From: Bostrychus sinensis
Lineage: Eukaryota > Chordata > Actinopteri > Gobiiformes > Eleotridae
Assembly: GCA_020698575.1 (NCBI GenBank)
Contig: CM036248.1
Location: forward strand, 13,297,729-13,361,728
Direction of reading: 5' to 3'
Length of the DNA stretch: 64,000 nucleotides
Each line of letters begins with the position of its first letter. Position 1 is the first letter of the stretch. Under the pieces are notes generated by a model that made no database searches, was not told the DNA's origin, and saw only the letters and a program-made list of their open reading frames with translations. The translations under genes were made by a program, and so were the position numbers. Positions 45,285 through 58,259 of this stretch are shown here, one piece after another.

Positions 45285-47127
45285 GTTTAGATGACACATA
45301 AGTGGTTTATAGAGACAATAGCAACATGCATCTCCTTCATAACTTCAATTAAAATCAAAATGAAATTGCAAATCCTTATTCTGACTTCTCCCTGTATCTC
45401 TGTCATTGTCACAGTTTCTTCACTCCTGCAGACAGTGCATGTAGTGAGATGTGACAGCAGAACTTGAGTACTGCAGACCCCCGGTGAGCAGGGATCCTAG
45501 TACATACAGACGTTTTGATACAGTCTCTCACAGTGGGATCCTGTAGTGGGGGAACAATACTGTCTTTATTAAAGTTAAAGCTTTGCCTCTCTCTTCTTAC
45601 AACAAATGCCGGAGTTGTGTTTTCCCTAAAATGAGACGGGAAGGATTTGAGTTGGGATTGTGCCACCTCCCATTCACAGTTGCAGCTTTACGGTTTATTT
45701 CCAAATATAACAAACTGTGAAGCTGTGAAACAAGCAACTTTTTGAAACACGTTTATTTTCCTCTTTCATTCCTGTATAGGTGTTGTAGAGGGTACGGAGC
45801 AGTCAGACTGAGGCCAACAGTTTATATACAGAAGTGGAAACAACCAGATATTTTTTGAAGAATAAAAAATATACTTGAGTATTTTTACAACATTGTAAAC
45901 AATAATAATAGTAGTTGTAGCAATAGAAGTATTAGTACAGGTAGGAGTAGTATTAGCAGCGATAGTAGTAGTAGTAGTAGTAGTAATGGAATCAGTTCAT
46001 AAACTTTGACATTAAAGTATTAATGTTAAGTACTTTTACACCTACTTGATATTTTCGAGTAACAATCTTTTTATTTCACTAATTAAAATTAAATTTACTA
46101 ATTAAACAGAACATTTCTACAAATTTTGACTCCTCTTATTAAAAGCAATCACAGCTATGAATAATATTTAGGATTTTAGAATTGCAATACTTGATGCTGG
46201 TTGGTACTTAAACCACTTAAGCTAATACTGATTTGACCTTCTTATCTTGCCAAATAGCTCACTAACTGTGGGACCCACTTTTTTCCGTGGATAATTTATA
46301 GTAATCTGGATATTTTATAAAACCAAATATATTTTTCAAAATTATTTTACTGTGATATTTATGTTTATTTTTCTTCCTTTTTTTTAGTTCAAAGAATAAT
46401 TAGACTTCAAATAAGCTTAACATTGAAACAACTCTTCAACCACCTCGCAACCCACTTTTGGTTCCCAGCCCACCACTTGGGAACCACTGCTCTTTTTAAC
46501 CCAGTTTGGGAATGAATGAATACTGATACTTAAAGAGTTTCAAAAGTGAGATCCTCCAAAATAAAATTACTCATAAAACAACTCTGCTCTGCTTGATATA
46601 CTGTATAAATTCACTTCTTGTATCTCTTAGTATCCCAGAGTGCTCAACTTTTAGTGTTTGTACAGCTCTAATTAGATTAATTTAGAAGAACATAAAGTAT
46701 ATCATCTTGTATTATTTAATGTACTTTTCTGCAGCAGTACAATGTGCCATATATAAACGTCATTGTCTTTCTTTGCACATGGTTTAAAGCCTTGTGATAA
46801 TCTAGAGAGGCTATGATAATCATATTCACCGCCGGTCTATTGAGAGATATGATTTTATATAGCTCTCATAATAAAACCAGCCATATTTTATTCTGGTTTT
46901 TTGTCTATTTCTATTTCTGAGCAACTTGGGTTTATTTGAGGCTTTTATGATTTCATCTAAGCACTGTTTGAAAACCGGAACAGAAGAAAATAAAATGATA
47001 AACTAATTAGCCATATGTCCTTGGGGGGAAGGCGAAATATGTTATGCCGATGGCCCTGTTTTCCCAAAGCTGATGCTCAATCTCTCATAACCCCCGCCAT
47101 TGTAACAGATTTTGAACCGGAACTTAC

Positions 47128-47328
47128 CCATGGAACAGTCCGGTCCCATCCAGTTGGGATCACAGCTACACAGGCCGGTGTCCGGGATGAAGGCGCCGTG
47201 TCCGTGGCACTGGTCCGGGCACTGGGCTCTGGGCAGCTCACAGTGGAGCCCCCCCCAGCCTGGCTTGCAGTGGCACTCCCCGTTCACGCAGATGCCATTG
47301 TTGGAGCACGTGGGGTCCAGGCAATCCA
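47128..47328 (-). CDS. tenm2: Teneurin exon 6: EGF4 and EGF5
   Basis: 201 bp, one-base phase both ends. VDCLDPTCSNNGICVNGECH, CKPGWGGLHCELPRAQCPDQ and CHGHGAFIPDTGLCSCDPNW. EGF5 has Phe in CHGHGAF where EGF repeats carry a cysteine, leaving one unpaired Cys; in teneurins EGF2 and EGF5 use such free cysteines for covalent cis-dimers. Confidence 0.97.
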
Positions 47329-47920
47329 CTGCTTGTCCAAACCAAAATTGAAGTTACAAAAAAAAGGCAAGAGAGAAGAGATAAAATGCCATTAGGGTTA
47401 CAGTTCAAAAGATGGCACAGGGTAAACAAAAATTAGCATACTGTTATTTGAGTATATTTTATCAAAAACAAAGTGTTTAAGATGATACAGATAGGATCAA
47501 TGTAAATGAGGGATATGTGATTGACAGCTTGTTTACCTACTGCTAGTTTTGAGGATGCTGATCGACTTTGAAATGTATTTTTACGCAAATGGATTACATT
47601 ATAGACAAACTTGCTTGTTATAGGATCTTTCTTGGCTGTGCACAATACGTTGACTGCTGTAATATCCATATGACAAAGACAGAAAAGCTAAATTCATTCA
47701 CTTAACGCTTTGTTGATCTTCCACCTTTGGTTTTCATTATTATTAAGTCTAGAAGTACGTTTTCTGTTAAAATAAGAAGACAGGCCTTTCTTAATGGGTT
47801 GTAGTCCAGGAGAATAACCTACGTCGGGCCCAAAAATTGCTGAGATGTACAACCAGAAGATTCATTCATTCATCTGTCCCTGCTTATTATTCCTGTTAGG
47901 AGTTGCAGGGGGCTGGAGTC

Positions 47921-48323
47921 TTGGGGTGCAACAACTTATCTGATTAATCAATTATTAAAATAAATGTCATCTAATTTTGTAATCAATTAATTGCTATTTT
48001 GAGTATTTATAGTCTCTGAAACATCATGTGCTCTGAGAGGAGGTTTTATTACCAAGATAGAGTAGCAAAACTACAGAAATTGTTAAAGAAAATGTACAGA
48101 TTGTGTTTTTGATTAAAAAAGTCAAATTATGTGAAAAAGGTATGTCACTGTTTAATACTGTTATCACCTTTTTTACAGGAACTAAAAAGTTTTTCACTAC
48201 TTGTCACCTTTACGCTGCGATCACGCATTTAATTGTGCTTTACTATCCAATTATCAATCAACTAATCATAAAAATAATCAGGAGAATAATAAATTATCAA
48301 AATAATTGTTAGTTGCAGCCCTA
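47921..48323. mobile_element. hAT-like MITE, TAGGGCTGCAAC ends
   Basis: Ends TTGGGGTGCAAC and GTTGCAGCCCTA; exact duplication CTGGAGTC at 47913-47920 and 48324-48331. The inside has ATTAATCAATTATTAAAATA and its inverse, so a strong hairpin is possible. Confidence 0.9.
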
Positions 48324-48879
48324 CTGGAGTCTGTCCCGGCATCTATGGGGCTTAGATGGGGGTGGTTAGTTGCAGGGCAGACACAGAATGGGAATTTTGT
48401 TATCACCAATTGCCCCATACATTGTTTTCGTACACCAGTCATGATATACCTACAACCAAAATCAGAACACCCATTTTTTGTTCTTGATTTTGACCCAGAT
48501 ACAATAATTGCTTCTGGCTGGCGACTTCTGCTGCTTCATCATCCAATCTGGGTGACATCACATCTTATTAGTCCAGCATTGTACTATTAATGGCTTTACA
48601 CGCAAGTGCTAATGAAATGACACAAAATAACGCTGACATATTCACTAAATTAAACCGCACAGTAATGAATGCCGCTGCTGCTCCTCTCTGAATGAGCCAA
48701 GATGTTGTGTTATTTGCTGTGAGCTCTTGTCAGCGGGTGTCTATGCACGTTTTATTCTAATACACGGGAGAGTCGGACACTGTCAGTCTGCCAGGTTGAC
48801 AGGCAGCTCTGAGTCCGAGCAGTGAGTGAAAACCAATTTGACAAATTACCTCCTCCCGGCACGGCGCCCACCAGCCCAT

Positions 48880-48930
48880 CCTCTCTCTCTCTATCTCTAT
48901 CTCTGTATTTCTCTCTCTCTTTCTTGTCCT
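48880..48930. repeat. CT-rich microsatellite
   Basis: CTCTCTCTCTCTATCTCTAT-type sequence, interrupted. Confidence 0.85.
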
Positions 48931-50750
48931 CTTTGTCTGACAACACCCCTCCCATTCCTTCACCAAGCATGATTGACCCCGCTGTACAATCCCCCTCCCA
49001 TAAACACACACATATATATATTCACACAAGTTCACACAGAACCTCGGCAGCCCTCCGTTTCTGTTTGCCTGGCAGAAACGGCGGATCACACTTATCGATT
49101 TTCATGTCGTGGCCACTCCAGGTAAATTGTTTGAGGGACTCCACAGTGATGAATATCAGATTTGAGACCAGCGCGGGACGAGGAAAAAAAAAAGAAGAAA
49201 AAATTGGATGTGAATCGTGGAAAGTGCTGACCTTGTAGCACGGTCCTTGTGTCTTCACTTCTGCGGTCTGCTGTCTGATCCTTTGTTCCCTCTTCACCCT
49301 CGGCACTGTTTTTTTTTTTTTTTCAATCCCCCTATCCTTCATCCATTGCCCTACTTTGTCTGCCTTTCTAATTCGCTTGTCTTTATGTTGACCTACCAAT
49401 ATGGCGCTGATCCTTCTTAGCCGAGATCAATACACGTTTTCAAGCCTTAATAAAATCTGTGATGTGTTCAATCTCATATCTTATCTGTATATAGACATAG
49501 CTGACAGTCACTCAAGCGAAGATGGCATGTTCAGCTGTCTATAATGTACTTGTACATGATGGATGTGCAAATCTGAAGCATTTCTTAAAATAACTGTACT
49601 GGCAACATATGAAAATGACAAACTAGACGCACTCGTCCACCTCACAGTCCTCCGCCAAGTTAGGTCTTTATCTGGAGATGGTAAAGATATAGTGCCCAGA
49701 CCCTGCTCTGTCTGAACCACAATGCCCTTATGTCTTACAGTGGTAAAGTATCCACTCATTTGTTCCTTTTACTGAGCTCTTGTGGTTGGAGTTAGTATTT
49801 TTGGACCTATCTTGCAATTGTAAAGATAGGGTGTCTAGATCTGGACTGGAACTAGAGAGCTTTAGCCTGACAAGCCAGCCTCTCCTACTTTCTTTTCAAA
49901 AGCAGGACAGTCTCGTTCCTCACGTGGCGGGAAGTGTTTCTCACTGGACAATTCGTCAGCCATTTATCTGCAGTGTGTCTTACAAATGCTGAAGCTAACC
50001 AGCGTTGCGCAGACTACTGAGCTAATTTAATAACTTCTCTGACCTGATTAACAGTGTTTAGTGCTTTTGTTCGTCACCTGTTGGTTCAGCTGAAGTTCTC
50101 GTTATTCAGTCCTGTGGGTTAAAGTCCCGTTGACATCCGACGTAATGACCACATTCAAACAAACCAACTTTTTCCACAAGTCTTTGTACAACTGGCTTCT
50201 GATGCGGTCCCCGTTCAGAAAAAAATACAGGGATGCTCATAATGCGTGTTTTATCGCAAAAACGGCAAACCGCCATGTTTGTTTGGGTCAGCAGTCTGCT
50301 TACATCCCGCCCTTCACTGCTTGGTTACTCCGGGTGATTGTTCCGCTCATAGAAATTAAATTTAAGCAAAGGGGTACCAGACTAAATTCTCTGTACAGGA
50401 AAAGAGTCATCTTCTGTTCAGGTGAAAATGCTCTGTCCACTGAGCCTTTAGATTATTATGTGTCTGATGATGGTAAAGAATCCACTAAAGCCTATCATTT
50501 GTTTCTTCACTGACCCCTTGTGGCTGGAGTTGATATGTTGGTTTGTTTTTTTGTTTTTTTTTAAGATTTTGTACCATTTTTGGCAATGGTATAAAAACAA
50601 AACAAAACCTGGATCCAGATGGTGTACTGAGTTGTCGTGGCTAGCAAACTAACCAACCAATCTGCCCTTCTGAGTTAAAACCATGTTTAAGTAGAGCTTA
50701 ATGCAAAAAAAGAAAAAAAGAAAAAAGAGACAGACCCTGCCCCCTCTTAC

Positions 50751-50945
50751 CCTCTCCACAGTTGAGTCCTTTGTAGCCAATGGAGCACACGCAGTTGCCA
50801 TCGGTGCATGTCCCGTGGCCACTGCAGAGAGGGTCGATGCATTGCGTGATGGGGACGTCACATTCAGGACCCTTCCAGCCGCTGTAGCACACACAGGAGC
50901 CTTTGTCATACTGCCCATTTCCGCTGCACAGCACTGGGCATGCCG
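50751..50945 (-). CDS. tenm2: Teneurin exon 5: EGF2 and EGF3
   Basis: 195 bp, one-base phase both ends. ACPVLCSGNGQYDKGSCVCY, SGWKGPECDVPITQCIDPLC and SGHGTCTDGNCVCSIGYKG. EGF2 has Tyr in GNGQY in place of a Cys, the first of the two dimerising repeats. Confidence 0.97.
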
Positions 50946-52588
50946 CTGGAAGAACAGAGAAATGGAAAATGAGGATGAAAAGGGAAGAAATTAAACCATT
51001 AAACTCAATTAATAAGCTTTTTAGGGATTCATAAAAGCCACACTTGGCCAACCTCCTCCGCCACTTCACCTTGCTGAATTGAGTGGTTAAGGTGCAGGAG
51101 AGTGGCCATGACATGAAGAGTAATTACAGGCAGAGGTAACTAAACTATTCATCAAAAGCTGTCTCTCCCAGGTGAGCGCATAGAGCCGGGGAGACGCTGG
51201 GCAAGGGGAGCTGCCATTCATCATCAGTCATCTCATCTCCACTTCTCCACCTAGGGCCATGCGCCATCTTACTCCTCCTAATCCCCGCTACTTTGAGCCG
51301 CTCCGAGCCAAAATGGGTCTGCTATAGTCTAATTAGACGGGGCAGGGATGGGAAAGCTGTGGATCTGACAGGGGAAATATAAAGGCTAGTGACACTCACA
51401 TTTTTTGTAATCTATTGAAGATATTAATTCAATTACATTACATGAAAAAATATACTAGTGATACAAAAACAGCACTCTTCTTCTTTCCTTTCTGTTTTCC
51501 CTGTCCAAGGTCGCCACAGCAACTCATCTACCGTTTACTGTGCAGTGTTTTGGATATTGATCCTCCTATTGAACTTGTAGTTTTAGACAGTAGCTGTTAT
51601 TTTCTCCCAAGTCTTCTACAAAGACTGAAATACAAACATTTATTAGAGTCGTATATGTGAGGATGTTGACATTATTTATTGCACTTGAGTCTTACAATAA
51701 GCTAAAACCTGTGATCAAAATGAGGTCCTATAGTGTAGCATAAAAGAATAGGGTTTTAAACCTGTTTATCATAGACCAGAATGACCACCAGAGTTTAGGT
51801 TGTAAGCTAAAGGTGAAAATTATGTTGATTTTATTTTTTTAATTAATCCTAGTACTAGTAAAACCCACAGTAAAAAATATAAATTTGATTCACAATAAAA
51901 CATGAGCAACATTTCAGGGGTTGAACCATTTCATGAAAAAACAGTAGCACCTTTTGAAAATGCAGTAACATGCAGTGATTTCCAGTTGACAATAATGTTT
52001 AGGTTGTAAGCTGAAGGTGAAAATAATAGTTTGTAATGTAATGTTTGTTAATCCTAGAAATAGCAATATCCACAGTTTTGGCAAACTGTTAATAAATTCT
52101 ATGTTTAGTGTCATGTCTGTTATTTATACATGGACATGTTCAATGATTTAGGACATGAATTCAAATGTGGAAATTGTACTAAATCTACTGTGGTGTGACA
52201 ATGCTACAATACATTCATTTACTCTATCTTCTATCTTCCACTCATTTTCATTAGGACTTGTGTGCAGCTGGAGCCTGACCCAGCAACTGTGGGCCTTAGG
52301 TAGGGTACCACACCTGGACAGAGGCCAGTTAGTCACCTGAAACTAAGATATACACTGACAGACAACCATCAACTCTCGCATTTAATAAGTAACATTTAGA
52401 ATCACCCCTTGTGCACCCCACAAAGCTAAAATATCAAACGAGGGCTGAGAGATGCTTATAGTTATTCATTGTCTGCAAAAAGCCTTCTTTAAAGGTTTAA
52501 TACTGATTTATATTTGAAAGATGATTATGTATTTCTTCCAGTTCACTGTACTGCCATGTGATGCCGCAGGACACAGAGAACCTCGTAC
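50946..52588 (-). other. Intron 4
   Basis: A GC-richer repeat-poor block at 51160-51350; then AT-rich sequence and a copy of the fish repeat with GACCCAGCAACTGTGGGCCT (52220-52430), an uninterrupted relative of the sequences split at 43755 and 47860. Confidence 0.7.
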
Positions 52589-52690
52589 CTTTGGAGCAGT
52601 CCATGCCGTGGAATCCTGGGAAACAGTGGCACACTCCCGAATTACACTCTCCGTTTCCATGGCAATTGCGCGGGCACTCTTGCACAGAAT
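52589..52690 (-). CDS. tenm2: Teneurin exon 4: EGF1
   Basis: 102 bp, one-base phase both ends. DSVQECPRNCHGNGECNSGV, CHCFPGFHGMDCSK. Acceptor TTCACAG, donor G|GTACGA. Confidence 0.96.
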
Positions 52691-55600
52691 CTGTGAAGGA
52701 GAAAAAGAAGAAAAAAGAGACAAAGTGAAAAAAAGGAAGGAGTGTGAGAGAGTTTTCTTTTTCCCTTTTTTTTTGAAGGCAGGCATCAAAGCATTCGATT
52801 AAATCATTGGCGCCATTCATTCTTAAAGATGCCACGAATTGGCGTCTCACACATCAAAAGGCAAATGCCCTTCGCTCGAGATTCCATACATTCCCCCTTC
52901 ACTGAATTTTATACACAGCGAAGAGACGGCAATATGAATCAATGACTCTTCGATAAAGTATGCATCACCCATCTGCCACTGCACACCACTACAGCATCAG
53001 GAAAAACACACTGCCTTGACTTTACCTTGACTCAACTCTCGCTCTCTGTCAATCTTCAACCCTCGTGTCTTAGGGTCAACCATTTCCACTACTTATCCTC
53101 TACCAGCAAGGTCTTCATTAATGTTATGCCTAGAGGTAGTTTTACTGTTAAACTCCGAAGTTTTTACCTCTTTAAGTGCCTCTTTCAAGTCACAAGAGCA
53201 GTTTTGTGCAAAGCAAGATGTCTGTTTCTTTCTCTCCTCTCGAGGTTATGACCACAATATGTTTTACGATGCATCATTTTTAGCAGTGTCACAGCGTCCA
53301 GCACTTCTCCAACTTTTCAAATCAATAAAACTGAGACTTTGTAAGGGGCTGCTGGCTATGTTTTAGCTGGTATCCTTGACTACCAGTTACTACTAAATTG
53401 TCAATTTCTCTTTTGCTTCTTTTGTACAACCAGAAATGCAAAAAATAAAGTTGGAACACTGTGTAAGATATGAATAAAAACAAAACCCAATGCTCTGAAA
53501 AATAATACAACATAAGCAACATTTCAGGTGTTGAACCATTTCATGAAAAACAGAAGCACCATTTGGATAAACAGCAACAACTTCTGGAAGTGTTTCTCAT
53601 CCATGTAATGTTTTTATTGTTGTGTTGCTTTAGGTCCTGAAAACTATGAGCATCCACTCCATCCAATATTAATAATACAGACTCTACATTTCTAAAATGC
53701 TCTTTTTATACCCAGGCATCTTAACTTAAATGCACCTCCAGCAGTTTTTTTATTGATAAATCTTCTTCCAACCTTTTGTTGCCCCTGTCCCAACATTTTT
53801 GAGATGTGTTGCTGCCATCAAATTGACAATGTGCCATTATTTTTCGTGAAATGGTAAAATATCTCGCTGTTTTTATTCTGTTGAGAATAAAATACGGTTA
53901 TTAGATTTTGTTTTTATATACATTTCACACAGTGGCCCAACTTTTTCAGAATTGGTGTTGTAAAAAAAAAAAAAAAAAAAAATCTATCAGGACAGACACT
54001 TCAACCTCCTTTCCTCTTCAGCCAGTGTCCCTAGATCCATACCCCCTTGTCATCCTCTTAGCCCCAACATGACCTCCACTTTCGGCTGCCTCTCCGGGTC
54101 CTAGTCCCATCCTGCAAACCACTTAAGTCCATTCTGGCTTTGCCCCACTATTAAAGTCTCCCCCTCTGGCTCACTTCTTCTCTCAATAACCCTCTCTAAT
54201 TCTGTCCCCGCCAGCCCTGGCCCCCCTCTCTCTCTCTGTATACGCTGGCGAACTCGGGCCGGCGCATATCGACAGTGAAGGATTCTTTGCTCAGCTTGAC
54301 TCTTTCTATCCGTCGCCCCTTGTTCTTACACTTGTGCCTCCAAAACACTTCAAATTATTTAGGACACTGTTTCGGGACTGGGCAGCCAATTTAACAAGCT
54401 TGTGCTGATGCTGGATTGTTTTGGGGTTGGAGCTTGAGTTGGAGAGAAGTTTGAAAACAAGAGTGAAAGTATATTGATTTAAGTACACTTTACAAACTAT
54501 ATCTGTTTTTTTCTTATGCATACTTCTTTAAATACTATCTACCTTCTATGTATAAGGGTTTTAATAATAAGTATCGTACAGTTATACCACTATTTTCTTG
54601 ATTATAAGCACTTAAAAATATATGGCCTAACCCATTTCATTTCTTACTGAACTGAAATGGGTCTGGAACCTCTTCCACTCAAGCCATTTTCCAGCAAAAG
54701 CAATCCAGACTAATAATAACTGATGATGTGTTTCTCCATTATATAGTTCTGCATTCATTTTCAGGAAAAGTAAATCTGCAAATAAAGTTATATAGAGAAG
54801 TGGTGGAACAAACTAAAGTCCTAGTACTAGTCGGGCAGTATCTGAGGAGGTCAAATCCCCCAAATACTTTTAAAATGTTATTACAAATGACTGGTACCTG
54901 GGCTAGATGTATCAAGTAATGGTTGGTATAAATGAAAAGACTCACACTATCTGTTATAACCCTAAAAGACATGAAAATCACCATGTTTGTTTAAACTTTT
55001 GTTGAATGTTAAAGATTTTTCCTTAAATGTCCAATATTATGCTTTTTTTCAGGCTTTCTGAACTAGTTATGGATGCCATTGCATTAGTATTTCATGTTTT
55101 ATAACTTTTACTTGTAATTTGCAGAGAAGACTTGGATTAGATGTCTGTCGCCCCCTGCTAGCAACGGTGAGAAATGGACAGAGCATAAAATGGGTCTTTA
55201 GCACGGGTATTAGCAAAATAATGCTAACAGGTAGATAAATGATATGCTTCGTAGTGATGGAAATTGAAGCGCTGAAGTTAAAATGATAATCCGTGGAAAC
55301 AGAAGGGTTCCGTGTAAAGGACTTTTACAAGCGTGAATGAAACAAAATACTACTCCAGCTTTGTTTTTGAGGTTGAAACAACATTATAACATGGCTACAA
55401 GCTCAAAAAATTTGATTTAGCATAATATGGGACATTTAAGACTTTTTCCTTCTGGTTGCAACAGTGGATCATCTGCCCCCTGGTGTGCCCTGCTTCGCAC
55501 ATTGATTTGACAAGTTTTACGCCAGATGCACACAGAGAACATTGGCTTGTGATCTCCTTTAGTTGGCTTGGGAAATTTTAAAGATTAATTTTGGTTAAGT

Positions 55601-55929
55601 TTAATGAGATTTCCATGTGGTCCAGGCGCCATCCTTTTGATAACAATATAGTCAAAGTTTTAAGTTCATAAAGTCTGGTTCAAGTGCAGACATCTAAAGC
55701 AACACCGTGACAAGGCTTCCTCTCAAAGGCTGTTTTAAAATGAAACTTTATTACTTGAGACATGAGAGTAGTCTGAAGAAGTTTGAAAATCAACTCCTAA
55801 TAAGACGTCTCAAAACCCACTCTTGCATAACATAAAATTTTATTCCATTTTTAAAAATTCCTACACTTTGCCTTTCATGCCGCTAGGTCTAACCTCCAAG
55901 TAGAAATCAAAATGCTGACTGTGGCTTAC
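52691..55929 (-). other. Intron 3
   Basis: Contains a poly-A run (53961-53981), a piggyBac-like MITE (55023-55439), a fish repeat (55450-55580), and a similar paragraph pair (AACATTTCAGG(G/T)GTTGAACC at 51910 in intron 4 and 53520 here), indicating dispersed copies of one more repeat. Confidence 0.75.
55023..55439. mobile_element. piggyBac-like MITE with clean TTAA ends
   Basis: Left TTAAATGTCCAATATTATGC and right GCATAATATGGGACATTTAA are inverted repeats matching at 19 of 20 positions, bounded by TTAA. Best-preserved copy of the family at 35402-35854. Confidence 0.85.
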
Positions 55930-56125
55930 CCATGACGTTGGTGCTGAAGGAAACCGTCTCTCGTTCTCTGCCGTCGTTGTAAAAAGCCAAGTGCCACGCG
56001 CCGGCATCGAGGTACTGCACAAAAACTGCTTCGTTTAGGACCACCGTTTGGATACTCCTCCTCTCTCTAGGCGATTCAACCACGCTCCACTTCTCTTTGC
56101 CATCCAGACGCTCCATGTAGTCATA
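55930..56125 (-). CDS. tenm2: Teneurin exon 3: stalk with furin-type site
   Basis: 196 bp, phase 0 in, one base out. YDYMERLDGKEKWSVVESPR, ERRSIQTVVLNEAVFVQYLD and AWHLAFYNDGRERETVSFST. PRERRSIQ contains RERR, the furin-like cleavage motif described between membrane and EGF repeats of teneurin-2. Acceptor TCACAG, donor G|GTAAGC. Confidence 0.96.
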
Positions 56126-56754
56126 CTGTGAGGAAAAAAAGACAGGATTTGAATTGAAGTTGAGGTGAAGGTAAAAGCTATGAAGATATGCAGCGATGGC
56201 AGAAATTTAGAGTTAGAAAAATGACCCGTGGTTGGATATGTGGGAAGATTAAAAGATGAGGAGAAGTAAGTGTGGTTGGATACGCTTAAGCAGGTATGAA
56301 AAAATGCAAAAAGATGTGGATTTGTATGGGAAAGACAAAAAAGAAAGAGTTTTAGTGGGGCACAGAGAAACTTAGAAGTCACTCAAAGCTAAACTTGGGT
56401 AGGAGCTAAAACTGTTATTGGGATGCAATTATCCTGCTCTATAAATCAAATTTGGTGTTAATTGAGTAGTTTCTAATTAATACAAGGCAGTAAAAGTTAC
56501 ATTACGGTGAAAGTTAATTAAGTGTAAATCTAAGGCGAAATTAGCTTTTTCAAACATCCCCCGCAACGGATCGCAAATGAATTCTCCCATGGTACAAGTT
56601 AGTGTTTTTTTGTAAGTTTTGTCTGCTGAAATGAGTAAATCAGACGATAACAACACGACACAGATACATAATAATGAACTAAAAACAATAAACCACATGC
56701 ACAAAGGGACTGTTTAAATACACATTTCTTTGCTTTAACCTAGTTACAGTTTAC
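56126..56754 (-). other. Intron 2
   Basis: 629 bp without repeats I recognise; pyrimidine-rich in the transcript near the acceptor of exon 3. Confidence 0.75.
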
Positions 56755-56960
56755 CTGTGCATGTGATGGAGGCAGGCCTTTGCGAATGTAGACTCCGAAC
56801 AGGGCGTCTTTACCCAGAGATATGTTGAACTTAAGGAACTGCGGCTGGCTGAGGTGAAGCAGGGACCTCCAGAAGACTCCCGGTGGCACCTCCTGGGTCA
56901 CTCTTCTCCCGACCTCCACGCTGCCTGTGTCTATACTGCTGTTACGGCCCGCCCATGGAC
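56755..56960 (-). CDS. tenm2: Teneurin exon 2: N-terminal beta-sandwich of the ectodomain
   Basis: 206 bp; split Gly (G|GT) with exon 1. PWAGRNSSIDTGSVEVGRRV, TQEVPPGVFWRSLLHLSQPQ and FLKFNISLGKDALFGVYIRK, ending GLPPSHAQ. FNISLGKDALFGVYIR(R/K)GLPP is a teneurin signature. NSS and NIS are possible N-glycosylation sites. Acceptor CTCCAG, donor CAG|GTAAAC. Confidence 0.96.
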
Positions 56961-58259
56961 CTGGAGCCAGGGGGAAAGAAACTGCATAATCTGTGATTAT
57001 AAGCATTGATTGTTCAAGTCAATAGTTCATCATCATAGTTTACTGGAACTAGTCTGCGATAAAATTTATGGTCAGTGAATTGGAGAGGATTGGCCCCATT
57101 ACCTCAACAAACAGTGCACCTAAAGTTTAGCTTAAAGTGAATGTAGTTATGTGTACAAAGTAGATGCAGTATTTTGAATAATGCCTCTGTACTGAATCTT
57201 GCAGTGGTATATTATGTTGGCTGAGCTAAAATGAGAGAGGTCTGTGCAGGGCAGACAGAGCAACACAACATCCTGCAATCAGGTCAGCCTTCGAACGGCG
57301 GAGAACCCAAACAGAGAAAGACAGTTAGTGTGTGTGCACTGTGGGCCAAAAAAAAGAGGAGAAATAAAAGTAACAATGAGAGGAACAACAGCACATCTAG
57401 CCCAGACGGCTGGAAACACAGCTCTCATTAATACAGAGTACAGCAGAGCCGCAGCCCACACGCACCTATATAGTACACGCTGAGAGTTACAGAAGAGCTG
57501 GAGCGGGGAGAGAAGAAGAATAGATAGAAAACCACACGGGGGCCTTAAAGAGAGGAGCTCTCTGCTGACGGAGACGATAAACCCAGCTCCACACCAGTCA
57601 GCACAGTGGTTAAACATCGCATACTGATCGCACCGCTACTGCTGCGTCATGAATTATGAAAATATTTGAGTTGGGGTGAATCTGTTTGGGTGAAAAATCA
57701 TCTATCAGAGTGTTTTAGTATGTTTCACAACAGGAGCAGAATTTAAAACATCTAGTTTTTTAACCAATCCCTATGTGTTGTCTGTCCTTGAATACTCTCC
57801 ACGCTCTCAGCCTGTAGCTTTCAGCTCAAATTAAACTGGACTCTACAAACATATTAAATCGGTACAACAGGTAAATTCACTGCAGCTATTTTAATAGAGA
57901 GACAGACTGTGCATGCACTTTACATTATTATTATTACAGACAATATATTTTAGATTAAACTGATTAGCTCTATGTTGCATGCAGTCATAACAGAGTTGCA
58001 TTTATACTAATTCATTGTATTAATGGTCTTCCCTTCTGTGTATTGGACCTAAGAACCCAGTGAACTCCCTGTAGTGCAGGACTGTTGACCCAGCATTTCA
58101 GTTGCAGTCATCATTTAGCCCACAGTACACAGCATCACTCACACACACATATAGTATATACAGGAGCTGCTGCTTGCATATGCACACTAAAGTGGGCCAT
58201 GTCATCGAGTACAATATAGTGTGGCTCATCCATTGTCTTGTCTTGGAGTCAGTTCTTAC
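56961..58259 (-). other. Intron 1 (first complete intron)
   Basis: 1.3 kb, no recognisable transposon or exon; moderately GC-rich at 57230-57620. Confidence 0.75.

Larger units (their letters stand above)
41949..47127 (-). other. Intron 6 (5.2 kb)
   Basis: In plus order: CTA tract 42200-42330; SINE 42459-42787; AT-rich unique-looking sequence 42800-43740; an old fish repeat (43755-44190) split by a hAT-like copy at 43908-44165; 93-bp MITE 44731-44823; hAT-like minisatellite element 44847-45284; AGTAGT tract 45900-45990; degraded hAT end 46430-46490. Confidence 0.8.
47329..50750 (-). other. Intron 5
   Basis: An old fish repeat (47860-47920 plus 48324-48420) split by a hAT-like element (47921-48323); CT-rich tract 48880-48930; repeat copies with GGTAAAG(A/T)ATCCACT at 49740 and 50470. 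The rest is unremarkable. Confidence 0.75.
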
